A stretch of 64,000 nt of DNA. Source: Flexithrix dorotheae DSM 6795. Lineage in GTDB: Bacteria; Bacteroidota; Bacteroidia; Cytophagales; Flammeovirgaceae. Position numbers and translations under genes: made by a program. The stretch lies in NCBI RefSeq assembly GCF_000379765.1, contig NZ_KB903487.1:294057-358056 (forward strand). The letters run 5' to 3'. Below are positions 56,853 through 64,000 of the stretch, in pieces. The notes beneath the pieces are model-generated. The model made no database searches and was not told where the DNA came from. It worked only from the letters and a program-made list of their open reading frames with translations. Positions within the stretch are counted from its first letter, which is position 1, and each line of letters begins with the position of its first letter.

Positions 56853-57977
56853 TTATACGTAATTATGCAGCATAATTGGCATTACCAACATTAAAATATC
56901 TTCGTTCTGATCTACATCCACAGGCACAATTAAACCTGCACTGCTAGGCTCAGATAACTGGAAGGTTACTTTTTCTGAGTAAAGATTATTCAGGATTTCA
57001 ATTAAAAATTTTGCATTAAATCCAATTTCAATATCCTGCCCTTCATGGTCGCAGAATAACCTTTCAGATGCTTCATTGGAAAAATCAAGGTCTTCAGCAG
57101 ATACCTGAATTTCATTTCCTGTAATTTTAAACCTTACCTGGTTGGTAGATTTATTGGCATAAATAACTATTCTTTTTAAAGTACTTAGCAATTCCCCACG
57201 GTCCATGGTCACCATATTGTCATTATTTAAGGGAATTACGTTTTCATAATCCGGGAATCTTTCATCAATAAGCCTGCAGATCAGCTTTATTTCACCGAAA
57301 GAAAAAATAGCATTCGAACTGTTAAATTCCAAAGTCAGTGGAGTATCGTCCGATGGTAATGAAGCTTTAAGTAAGGTAAGCGCTTTTTTATGAATAATGA
57401 TGGCCGTTTCAAAATCAGATTTTAAGTCAGTTCTTCTATATCTGATCAGTCTGTGGCTATCCGAAGAAACAAAATTGGCCTGTGTTTCAGTAATATTGAA
57501 GTAAACCCCATTCATGGCGGGTTTCATTTCATCATTACTTGTGGCAAATAGTGTATAGGCAATTGCTTCAGTCATTACACTAGTAGGTATCTCTATAGAT
57601 TCAGATCGGCCAAGCTCAGGTACTTTCGGGAAATCAGTAGCATTTTCCCCTGCAAGTTTATACCTACCATTATCCGAACTAATTTCCACACTGTAAGACT
57701 CAAAATCGATAGTGAAAGTGACTGGCTGCTCAGGTAAATTTCTAAGTGTTTCGGCCAGCATTTTTGCAGGTATGGCTACACTTCCATCTTCTTCGGCCTC
57801 CACATTAATCTGGGTAATAATTGATGTCTGAAGATCAGATGCAGTAATACTTAGTTTTCCGTCCTTTATTTCAAATAAAAAATTTTCCAAAATAGGTACG
57901 ATCGGATTGGAGGGAATTACTCCTGAAATCGCAGATATTTGTTTTAATAAAGCGGAGGTGGATACAATGAATTTCAT
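56853..57977 (-). CDS. dnaN: DNA polymerase III subunit beta (sliding clamp)
   Basis: 374 residues, the expected size for three clamp domains. It encircles DNA and tethers the replicative polymerase. Seen: MKFIVSTSALLKQISAISGV, the domain 1 segment NPIVPILENFLFEIKDGKLS, DFPKVPEL, MNGVYFNI and DSHRLIRYR in domain 2, and VDQNEDILMLVMPIML at the C-terminus, matching the usual PM(R/I)L end. Encoded alone, away from dnaA, as is usual in Bacteroidota. Confidence 0.98.
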   Translation of the reverse strand: MKFIVSTSALLKQISAISGVIPSNPIVPILENFLFEIKDGKLSITASDLQTSIITQINVEAEEDGSVAIPAKMLAETLRNLPEQPVTFTIDFESYSVEISSDNGRYKLAGENATDFPKVPELGRSESIEIPTSVMTEAIAYTLFATSNDEMKPAMNGVYFNITETQANFVSSDSHRLIRYRRTDLKSDFETAIIIHKKALTLLKASLPSDDTPLTLEFNSSNAIFSFGEIKLICRLIDERFPDYENVIPLNNDNMVTMDRGELLSTLKRIVIYANKSTNQVRFKITGNEIQVSAEDLDFSNEASERLFCDHEGQDIEIGFNAKFLIEILNNLYSEKVTFQLSEPSSAGLIVPVDVDQNEDILMLVMPIMLHNYV

Positions 57978-58376
57978 AAATGCTACTAGATTTTATCAAA
58001 GCGAAATCTCTCGCCTATGATGACCTACTGAATGTTTACGTAAAAATAAAATTTTTTTTAAATATTTTTTACTCAATATGCAAATGCCCAAAAATAAATT
58101 TATTTAAATTTAAGCAATATCAAGGTAATTACTAAGAATTAGTTTGTTCACAATTAATTAATTCAGGAAAAACTTTAGAAACCTGGTTTACCTGACGGCA
58201 AATTGATTTCAAAAAAAAATATTTATTCCCTGAGAAAAATGGGCATAAAACTGACCATTTGCATCTTCGCAGATTGTGCCTGGTTTATCCTCGCAAATTA
58301 ACAGTTTTCTTGTTAAATAATGGATAAAATTATTTGAATGGATTCGAAATAACTGCCATCGAATGGCTTTTTAAAG
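57978..58376. other. Intergenic region upstream of dnaN
   Basis: About 400 AT-rich bases between trpS and dnaN, both on the minus strand. Must include the dnaN promoter. No DnaA-box cluster, AT-rich repeats of oriC type, ORF or hairpin terminator recognised. Confidence 0.5.
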
Positions 58377-59348
58377 TTATGCAAATCCGAGCTTTTCCCT
58401 AACTTTTTGTAAAACTTCCTGAGCTACTTTTCTGGCTTTTGCCTCTCCAGCCTGTAATTTTTCCTCCAGCACATCGGTATTTTCCATATAATAGTTGAAC
58501 AACTCTCTCTCCTTTTGAAATTTTTTAATAATCAGGTTCAGCAATTCTTTTTTGGCATGGCCATAGCCAAAATTTCCTGCAATATATTTTTCCCTTAGCT
58601 GAGCATTTTGCTCGTCATTTCCAATTAGGGAATAAATTTTAAAAACATTGCAAGTATCCGGATCTTTTGGTTCCTCAAGGGTTTTGCTATCTGTTTCAAT
58701 TTTAAAAACCTGCTTTTTCAAAGCTTTTTCAGGAAGAAAAATATCAATATAATTATTATAGGATTTACTCATTTTCCGGCCATCAACGCCCGGAATGGTC
58801 ATGATACTTTCATTAATTTTGGCCTCGGGAACCACAAAAGTCTCCCCATATTTTATATTAAAACCATTTGCAATATCCCTGGTAATTTCCAAATGTTGTT
58901 GCTGATCTTTTCCTACAGGAACAAAATTGGCATTGTACAAAATAATATCACAGGCCATCAGCACAGGATAGGTAAAAAGCCCCGCATTAACATCGGACAA
59001 ATTTTCGGCTTTATCTTTAAAAGAATGTGCATTGGCCAGCATGGGATATGGCGTGAAACAGTTCATGTACCAGGTCAGTTCGCATACCTCAGTTACTCTT
59101 GATTGGCGGTAAAAAGTGTTTTTCTCGGTATCAAATCCAAAAGCCAACCATGCAGCTGCCACAGCATAAACGTTTTGTTTTCTTTCTTCAGCATTTTTAA
59201 TGGTGGTGAGCGAATGCAAATCTGCAATAAAGAAAAACGAGTCGTTTTCTGGCTGGCGTGAAAGCTCAATGGCAGGTTGAATTGCCCCTAACAAATTCCC
59301 CATATGAGGTTTTCCACTACTCTGTATTCCTGTTAAAATTCTTGCCAT
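58377..59348 (-). CDS. trpS: Tryptophanyl-tRNA synthetase
   Basis: 323 residues, class I aminoacyl-tRNA synthetase of the compact bacterial type. N-terminal LTGIQSSGKPHMGNLLGA holds the HIGH-like motif (PHMG), then FIADLHSLTT, YPVLMACDIILYN, VGKDQQQHLEI and the KMSKS loop GRKMSKSYNNYI. It charges tRNA-Trp. Cytosolic. A TACTTTTG box (minus strand, 59440-59433) is a possible -7 element. Divergent from the gamma carbonic anhydrase-like gene. Confidence 0.98.
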   Translation of the reverse strand: MARILTGIQSSGKPHMGNLLGAIQPAIELSRQPENDSFFFIADLHSLTTIKNAEERKQNVYAVAAAWLAFGFDTEKNTFYRQSRVTEVCELTWYMNCFTPYPMLANAHSFKDKAENLSDVNAGLFTYPVLMACDIILYNANFVPVGKDQQQHLEITRDIANGFNIKYGETFVVPEAKINESIMTIPGVDGRKMSKSYNNYIDIFLPEKALKKQVFKIETDSKTLEEPKDPDTCNVFKIYSLIGNDEQNAQLREKYIAGNFGYGHAKKELLNLIIKKFQKERELFNYYMENTDVLEEKLQAGEAKARKVAQEVLQKVREKLGFA

Positions 59349-59461
59349 TAGTTAAGTTAAATTATCATTTTTCCTACTGGAAAAAGTACAGTTTAATATC
59401 CGGTAAAATTAATTCCAATTCGTAAATTTAGGCAAAAGTAGAAATAAACGAAATTTTTAAA

Positions 59462-59977
59462 ATGGCTGTGATAAAAAAAGTAAAAGGAATTGGTCCAAGT
59501 TGGGGAAATGAATGTTTTATAGCTGAAAATGCTACAATAGTAGGCGATGTAAAAATGGGGGACCAATGTAGTGTGTGGTTCAATGCTGTGGTTCGGGGTG
59601 ATGTGAATTCCATAACCATTGGCAATAAAACTAATATTCAGGATGGTGCCATCATTCACTGTACTTATCAAAAAGCAAAAACAGTGATTGGCAACAATGT
59701 TTCTATTGGACATAATGCCATTATTCATGGTTGTACAGTAGAAGATAATGCGTTGGTAGGAATGGGAGCGATTGTGATGGATCATGCGGTGGTCCAATCA
59801 GAGGCTTTAATTGCGGCTGGAGCAGTGGTTTTGGAAAACACTATTGTGGAAGCAGGATATCTTTATGCCGGAGTGCCCGCAAAGAAAATTAAACCGGTGG
59901 ATGATGAATTGAGAAAAGTTTTTGAAAGAACTGCAAATAATTATGTAATGTATTCCAAATGGTTTGATGAAGATTGA
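59462..59977 (+). CDS. Gamma carbonic anhydrase-like hexapeptide protein
   Basis: 171 residues of left-handed beta-helix. Hexapeptide repeats such as ATIVGDVKMG and NVSIGHNAIIHG; the three metal-ligand His are seen as IIHCTYQ and IGHNAIIHG. The active-site R (VVRGDVNSI) is present. Related to YrdA/PaaY, whose carbonic anhydrase activity is variable, so the reaction is uncertain. Trimer, cytosolic. Converges on scpB over only about 40 bases. Confidence 0.94.
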   Translation: MAVIKKVKGIGPSWGNECFIAENATIVGDVKMGDQCSVWFNAVVRGDVNSITIGNKTNIQDGAIIHCTYQKAKTVIGNNVSIGHNAIIHGCTVEDNALVGMGAIVMDHAVVQSEALIAAGAVVLENTIVEAGYLYAGVPAKKIKPVDDELRKVFERTANNYVMYSKWFDED

Positions 59978-60014
59978 GAGATACTTTCATGAAGAGCGGG
60001 AGAAGGGAATAAGC

Positions 60015-60575
60015 TTATTCATTATTCTCCCCAATTTCATTTTCTTCTTCAGTAAAATCTTTTGGCAGGGGTAATTCATCCAGATGATTTATGCCAAAAT
60101 ACTCCAGAAATTTTTCAGATGTACCATAAAGAATAGGCTTGCCCACTCCATCTGATTTTCCTTTTATATCTATCAATTCTTTTTCCAGCAACTTTTTAAC
60201 GGCATAATCGCAGTTTACTCCTCTTATCTGTTCTATTTGCCCTTTGGTGATAGGTTGTTTATAAGCGATAATCGAAAGGGTTTCCAGAGCACTATTCGAA
60301 AGTCTTTTCTTGGATTTTTGCTTGAGTAATATTCCTATACTTGCCTGGAAAGCCGGCTTGGTCATAAACTGATATCCACCTGAGGCTTTTATGATCTCAA
60401 ATGAATATTGATCTGTTTGATATTTCTCAATCAGGATATTTATTGCATTGGTTATATCATCCTCAGGCACTTCGGAATCAAACATTTCCGAAAGGCAGGT
60501 TTTCAATTCTTCTGTTTTTATAGCCTGTGGAGAACAAAATATCAATGCTTCTATATGTCTTTGCAAAAAATCCAT
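60015..60575 (-). CDS. scpB: Segregation and condensation protein B
   Basis: 186 residues with two winged-helix units. Seen: RHIEALIFCSPQAIKTEEL, RLSNSALETLSIIAYKQPIT, KGQIEQIRGVNCDYAVKKLLEKELI and GKPILYGTSEKFLEYFGI, all typical of ScpB. It binds ScpA and the SMC ATPase to compact and separate chromosomes. Acidic tail (EEENEIGENNE). TATGTTTG on the minus strand (60649-60642) fits a -7 box. scpA is not in the window. Confidence 0.96.
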   Translation of the reverse strand: MDFLQRHIEALIFCSPQAIKTEELKTCLSEMFDSEVPEDDITNAINILIEKYQTDQYSFEIIKASGGYQFMTKPAFQASIGILLKQKSKKRLSNSALETLSIIAYKQPITKGQIEQIRGVNCDYAVKKLLEKELIDIKGKSDGVGKPILYGTSEKFLEYFGINHLDELPLPKDFTEEENEIGENNE

Positions 60576-60665
60576 TGGAGTAAATATTCTTTATTTGAGG
60601 AATTTTAACATCAGGCCAAAGGCCTTCCATTTCAAATCCTACAAACATATAAAGTTTTAGGATAT

Positions 60666-60704
60666 AAAAAATGGCTTATACTTTAATTGTATAAACCATT
60701 TTTT
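60666..60704. terminator. Terminator of the TraR/DksA gene
   Basis: Stem aaaaaatggcttatac/gtataaaccatttttt (60666-60681/60689-60704, one mismatch), loop tttaatt; A-run left gives a T-run on the minus strand. Confidence 0.75.
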
Positions 60705-60725
60705 TAAGAAGGAAGAAGATAGAAA

Positions 60726-61103
60726 TTACTTCCTGTTTAATTTAGCTTCGATAGAATGTTGAGTATGAGGCACGGCTCTAAGTCTCTCTTTACTGATGAG
60801 ATTACCAGTATCAATGCAGATCCCATATGTACCATTCTTGATTCTGATTAATGCATTTTCAAGCTGGGACATGTACTTTTGGGTTCTGGCCGCAAGTTGG
60901 TTAAGTTGTTCTTTTTCGAGTGCATCTGCTCCATCCTCAAGGGTTTTTGCTCCAGTATGGTTGTTGTCATAACCACTAGCGCCTTTTTTAATGGAAACTT
61001 TCAGATGGGCAAGCTCGTTTTTTGACCTAGCCAACTTATCCAAAAGAAGCTCCTCAAACTCCTTCAATTCTTCTCTTGAATATCGTTGTTGTTCAGCAGC
61101 CAT
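60726..61103 (-). CDS. TraR/DksA-family protein with degenerate zinc finger
   Basis: About 125 residues from the Met at 61103 (MAAEQQRYSREELKEF); the ORF runs 25 codons further up with unlikely sequence. Coiled-coil N-terminus with the acidic/turn part ASGYDNNHTGAKTLEDGADAL. The C-terminal finger region GTYGICIDTGNLISKERLRAVPHTQHS follows the DksA pattern, but only one of the four Cys is left; the rest are Thr, His and Ser. It should still fold in RNA polymerase's secondary channel like DksA and modulate transcription, by inference. Zinc binding is doubtful. Confidence 0.9.
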   Translation of the reverse strand: MAAEQQRYSREELKEFEELLLDKLARSKNELAHLKVSIKKGASGYDNNHTGAKTLEDGADALEKEQLNQLAARTQKYMSQLENALIRIKNGTYGICIDTGNLISKERLRAVPHTQHSIEAKLNRK

Positions 61104-61367
61104 AAAATTTAAATTTAAGTTATGGATAAAATATTGCGAAGTTATAATACTTCCTTGTATTAAACAAAGTATAGACAAAAATTGTCCTTTATTTATATTA
61201 TACTATTAAAAAAAATGAAATGTTACCAAATAAAGGTTAATTTATATAAGAATAACTACTTAATTCGGAATAAGTACCACTTTCTAACACCTTAAATACA
61301 CTAAACTTTCCCAAGTCTAAATTGTTCCAACCTTCTGAGACGTTACCATTTTAAAAGACTGGATAGA

Positions 61368-61715
61368 ATGAATCACCTTGAATTTGGAAAAAAAGGAGAA
61401 GACCTTGCCGTAAAATTTCTCCTGGAAAAAAAATATAAAATCTTAGATAGAAATTTCAGACATAAAAGGGGAGAAATTGACATTATCGCGGAGAAAGGAA
61501 ATTTTGTTGTTTTTTTTGAGGTAAAAACCCGGTCTAACACTAAATTTGGCAACCCGGAGGAGGCGGTAGATCTGAAGAAAGAAAAACTAATAAAGGAAAC
61601 AGCTGAATATTTTTTAAGTAAAAAAACTAAAATTCATTTTATTAGGTTTGATATTATTGCAATCACCAAAACCAACCACAATTTTGACCTGCTTCATCTG
61701 AAGGATGTCTTTTAA
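61368..61715 (+). CDS. YraN/UPF0102 endonuclease-like protein
   Basis: 115 residues, family length. N-terminal FGKKGEDLAVKFLLEKKYKI, then RHKRGEIDIIAEKGN and VVFFEVKTRSNTKFG, which together give the E...D..ExK arrangement of a Holliday-junction-resolvase-like nuclease fold. Biological role of the family is not settled. Cytosolic. Followed by a stem-loop and two rhomboid genes on the same strand. Confidence 0.93.
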   Translation: MNHLEFGKKGEDLAVKFLLEKKYKILDRNFRHKRGEIDIIAEKGNFVVFFEVKTRSNTKFGNPEEAVDLKKEKLIKETAEYFLSKKTKIHFIRFDIIAITKTNHNFDLLHLKDVF

Positions 61716-61750
61716 ACAAATTAGATTTTTTGCAGATGTTTTTCTGCAAA

Positions 61751-61800
61751 AAGGTGCTGAAATCAGGATGAATGAACTAGTAAAAGCACCTTATTTTTTT
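61751..61800 (+). terminator. Probable terminator after the YraN-like gene
   Basis: Stem aaggtgct/agcacctt (61751-61758/61785-61792) with a 26-base loop, followed by a T-run. A smaller hairpin ttttgcag/ctgcaaaa lies just before it (61727-61752). Confidence 0.5.
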
Positions 61801-61826
61801 ATACTTTTTTAAACTGATGATTTTAA

Positions 61827-62630
61827 ATGTTTGGAGCTATAACCCCTGTTGTTCGAAATCTTCTTATTATTAATATTGGCATTTATCTCATAGAAAACTT
61901 TATGGGGATCCCGTTTTCCGACTGGTTCTCTGTGAAATATATTTTTTCTGAGTCGTTCCAGCCCTATCAGGTTTTTACCTATATGTTTGTTCATGCAGGT
62001 TTTGGCCACCTTTTCGGCAATATGATCGGATTATTTTTTTTCGGGCCAATAATGGAAAATTACTTCGGCTCCAATAAGTTTCTTATTTTTTATCTTGTTT
62101 GTGGAATTGGAGCAGGATTTCTTCACAATGCCATAGATTACCTTGAAGTTCAACAATTAGAAAGTGCCATTGCTTCTTTTAAAGCAGCCCCTTCTCCGGA
62201 GAAATTCCTGGCATTTGCCAATAAATTTGCAGATGGCTTTACCGATCCAAGGTTTAGAGATTTGTACGATCTGGTAAATAAAGTTTATCCCGAAAATCCA
62301 AATGATGCTATTGTATTAAATAATGTCAATGGAGTAATGGAGTCTTTTAGAGACAGAATTGTGTATTTAAGTAGTATGCTTGGAGCTTCAGGAGCTGTAT
62401 TTGGAATTTTATTTGGTTTCGGGTTTTTATATCCAAATATGGAGGTAAGGCTTCTGTTTTTTCCTTTTTTCCCAATTAAGGCGATTTACCTGATTACCGG
62501 CTTTGTCGCTTTTGAAATTTATGGTATTCTGGAAAGAAATCCGAATGATAATATAGCCCATTTTGCCCATATAGGGGGCATGTTATTCGCGTTTATTTTA
62601 ATTAAATTTGACTTACTTAAAGTAAATTAA
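61827..62630 (+). CDS. Rhomboid-family intramembrane serine protease
   Basis: 267 residues. About six membrane helices. Rhomboid motifs: FTYMFVHAGFGHLFGNMIGLF (HxxxHxxxN-like), catalytic Ser in MLGASGAVFGILFGFG, and the catalytic His helix NIAHFAHIGGMLFAFI. A soluble insertion of about 65 residues (EVQQLESAIASFKAAPSPEK onward) sits between helices before the Ser helix. It cleaves membrane-spanning substrates in the inner membrane; substrates unknown. A second rhomboid gene follows about 300 bp later. Confidence 0.95.
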   Translation: MFGAITPVVRNLLIINIGIYLIENFMGIPFSDWFSVKYIFSESFQPYQVFTYMFVHAGFGHLFGNMIGLFFFGPIMENYFGSNKFLIFYLVCGIGAGFLHNAIDYLEVQQLESAIASFKAAPSPEKFLAFANKFADGFTDPRFRDLYDLVNKVYPENPNDAIVLNNVNGVMESFRDRIVYLSSMLGASGAVFGILFGFGFLYPNMEVRLLFFPFFPIKAIYLITGFVAFEIYGILERNPNDNIAHFAHIGGMLFAFILIKFDLLKVN

Positions 62631-62929
62631 GCACTTGATTAAAGTTTGTAATAAATAGGTGTTTTTTTAGACTAAAAGGATACGGTTTAATTTCAAACAA
62701 ATTATGATTATTCATAAGATTACCAGTTGAATTACGTAATGAATGGAGGAGATTAGAAACCTAATATATTTTCCTCCTGTTTATAGAAGAGTAACTTGAT
62801 TACAAAATACAAGTGGCAAATTCAGATTTTTTTATATTAATTGCCATAACTGATTAGAAATAAGCGAAAGCCAACCATAAGTAAATTATATTTGCTATGG
62901 TTCTGGTGCTTTAAGACTTTTTTTATACC
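62631..62929. other. Intergenic region between the rhomboid genes
   Basis: 299 bases. Contains a compound hairpin (ggagga 62745-62750 with tcctcc 62772-62777, inner attag-aaac-ctaat) without a T-run, so not a classical terminator. No ORF or clear promoter. Confidence 0.4.
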
Positions 62930-63829
62930 ATGAAAACCTTTATAGACGACTTTAAATATACGTGGAACAAGCCCAATAACAGCCTTGTGAAGTTGATCAT
63001 TATCAATGTGATTGTTTGGGTATTTCTTAATCTTTGTTTTTTCATTTCTGCAATCTCAAAGAATAATGGTTTTTTCGATTTCTTTTATGAAAACCTGGCT
63101 ATTCATTCTTCACCTTCTAAATTTCTTTTTAAGCCCTGGACAATTATAACTTATTTTTTCACTCATCATGGTTTTTTCCACATCCTTTATAATATGATTT
63201 TCATGTTCTGGTTTGGAAAAATAATTGAAGAATTTCTGGGGAGCAATAAATTAAAAGCTATTTACATAATTGGCGGTCTTGCCGGTGGTATTACATTTAT
63301 TCTTTCCTACAACTTACTTGGCTATGGAAATTCAACTATGGTAGGAGCTTCTGCCGGTGTTTTTGCCATTGTAGTAGGAGCTGCTACTTTTCAGCCGGAT
63401 TATCGCATGTACCTGATTTTTATAGGTCCGGTAAAAATTAAATATGTAGCCGCTGTTGCAGTGTTTACCTCTTTTATAGCACTTCCGGTTCAAAATACCG
63501 GTGGAAATATAGCCCATATGGCTGGTGCTCTGGTTGGGTTTTTATTTATTATCCAACTACAAAAAGGAAATGACTGGAGTAAGCCGGTAACCGCATCACT
63601 GGATTTTCTGGCCAATTTATTTAAGCCTCGTTCCAAAATAAAAATTACCTATAAGAAAAAAGCTAATAATATTCCTAAAAATAAGGTAAAAACCGGTCCG
63701 GGAATGCCAGATCAGGCGGTGGTTGATGCTATTCTGGATAAAATTTCTGATACGGGTTATGAAAAACTTACCAAAGAAGAAAAGCAGATTTTGTTCAAGG
63801 CAAGTCAAAATCAGAAGAAAAGTGAATAA
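62930..63829 (+). CDS. Rhomboid-family intramembrane serine protease with cytosolic tail
   Basis: 299 residues. Six membrane segments between about 20 and 210. Motifs: FTHHGFFHILYNMIFMFWFG, catalytic Ser in MVGASAGVFAIVVGA, and His in NIAHMAGALVGF. After the last helix, a basic then charged tail of about 80 residues (KPRSKIKITYKKKANNIPKN) ends in a small helical motif (AILDKISDTGYEKLTKEEKQ) seen at the C-terminus of many Bacteroidota rhomboids. Inner membrane; substrates unknown. Ends in a strong GAAA-capped terminator. Confidence 0.95.
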   Translation: MKTFIDDFKYTWNKPNNSLVKLIIINVIVWVFLNLCFFISAISKNNGFFDFFYENLAIHSSPSKFLFKPWTIITYFFTHHGFFHILYNMIFMFWFGKIIEEFLGSNKLKAIYIIGGLAGGITFILSYNLLGYGNSTMVGASAGVFAIVVGAATFQPDYRMYLIFIGPVKIKYVAAVAVFTSFIALPVQNTGGNIAHMAGALVGFLFIIQLQKGNDWSKPVTASLDFLANLFKPRSKIKITYKKKANNIPKNKVKTGPGMPDQAVVDAILDKISDTGYEKLTKEEKQILFKASQNQKKSE

Positions 63830-63847
63830 AAAAAGGGCGTAAGCCAG

Positions 63848-64000
63848 TCATGGTCGGAAGAAATTCCGACCATTTTTAATTTTAAAGATTCGTTCCGGGT
63901 TACCTCCAGCTAGATAAATCATAATGGCAATAGCAAGTTCTCTTATTTCGGTTTTAAACCTTCTTTTAGCAGTTTTATAACCAATATTATTAGCTTTTTT
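63848..64000 (-). CDS. Possible C-terminal fragment of a gene entering from the right edge
   Basis: On the minus strand a frame is open from the edge to TGA at 63850-63848, 50 codons: it includes NIGYKTAKRRFKTEIREL and AIAIMIYLAGGNPERIFKIK, a protein-like helical composition. No family recognised. The frame also overlaps the terminator hairpin of the rhomboid gene, so it may be accidental. Confidence 0.35.
   Translation of the reverse strand, partial: KKANNIGYKTAKRRFKTEIRELAIAIMIYLAGGNPERIFKIKNGRNFFRP
63850..63877 (+). terminator. Rho-independent terminator of the second rhomboid gene
   Basis: Perfect 10-bp stem atggtcggaa/ttccgaccat (63850-63859/63864-63873) closed by a GAAA tetraloop, followed by TTTT. 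Confidence 0.9.

Noticed and set aside
46400..58376. Replication origin near rpmH, rnpA and dnaN
   Set aside because: No cluster of TTATCCACA-like DnaA boxes in the gaps at 47288-47569 or 57978-58376; a single perfect-looking box near 54123 lies in coding sequence and is expected by chance. dnaA is absent.
1..64000. tRNA genes, IS elements, prophage, CRISPR arrays
   Set aside because: Intergenic regions were scanned for T-arm-like GTTCRA patterns, transposase-like ORFs with terminal repeats and spaced repeats; none was convincing.

Overview
The window looks like chromosomal DNA of a free-living gliding-type member of the Bacteroidota, most likely order Cytophagales. The evidence is AT-rich DNA, promoters with a TAnnTTTG -7 box instead of a sigma70 -10, few Shine-Dalgarno sequences, several TonB-dependent receptors, a type IX secretion (T9SS) C-terminal sorting domain, a PorE-like OmpA protein and an Na+-NQR subunit. 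No rRNA, tRNA, IS element, prophage or CRISPR array was seen. Gene assignments rest on motif recognition by eye; no search was run.

Left part (1-14 kb). The window opens inside a giant membrane protein: at least two TIR domains, a membrane segment, a coiled coil, 14 WD40 repeats, helical repeats, a LamG-like domain and four hemopexin repeats. It is the most unusual gene here. It converges on a small lipoprotein gene. Next come an exported RraA-family aldolase-like protein paired with a Tat-exported galactonate-dehydratase-like enzyme, a small orphan protein, an isolated nqrF, and a patatin-like lipase carrying a large membrane domain.

Middle (14-45 kb). A 1.26-kb gene-poor stretch holds a probable 51-codon gene, paired direct repeats and an orphan terminator. 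It is followed by a secreted TPR protein, a PSCyt1/DUF1549/DUF1553 + DUF1501 pair of planctomycete type, a T9SS-exported multidomain esterase, a VOC protein, DUF2147, a cytosolic GH38 alpha-mannosidase, an SDR, an alpha/beta hydrolase, a CPA2 antiporter, DUF3124, lipB-aroA, and two divergent TonB-dependent receptors.

Right part (45-64 kb). Mostly housekeeping genes: an FkbM methyltransferase, a thioesterase, rpmH - a 42-codon basic ORF - rnpA - an S41 protease, an OmpA-like protein lacking the usual peptidoglycan-binding Asp, transketolase, DUF2911, a PorE-like protein, a small secreted protein with duplicated T9SS-like folds, dnaN, trpS, a gamma carbonic anhydrase-like protein, scpB, a TraR/DksA protein with a degenerate zinc finger, YraN and two adjacent rhomboid proteases. 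Most transcription units end in strong hairpins, many of them bidirectional between convergent genes.

How they fit together: the secreted and outer-membrane functions (TonB receptors, T9SS esterase, exported sugar-acid enzymes, PSCyt/DUF1501 pair, mannosidase) suggest a polymer-degrading lifestyle. The TIR protein, with its predicted N-in/C-out topology, would be a transmembrane TIR receptor with a very large extracytoplasmic sensor.
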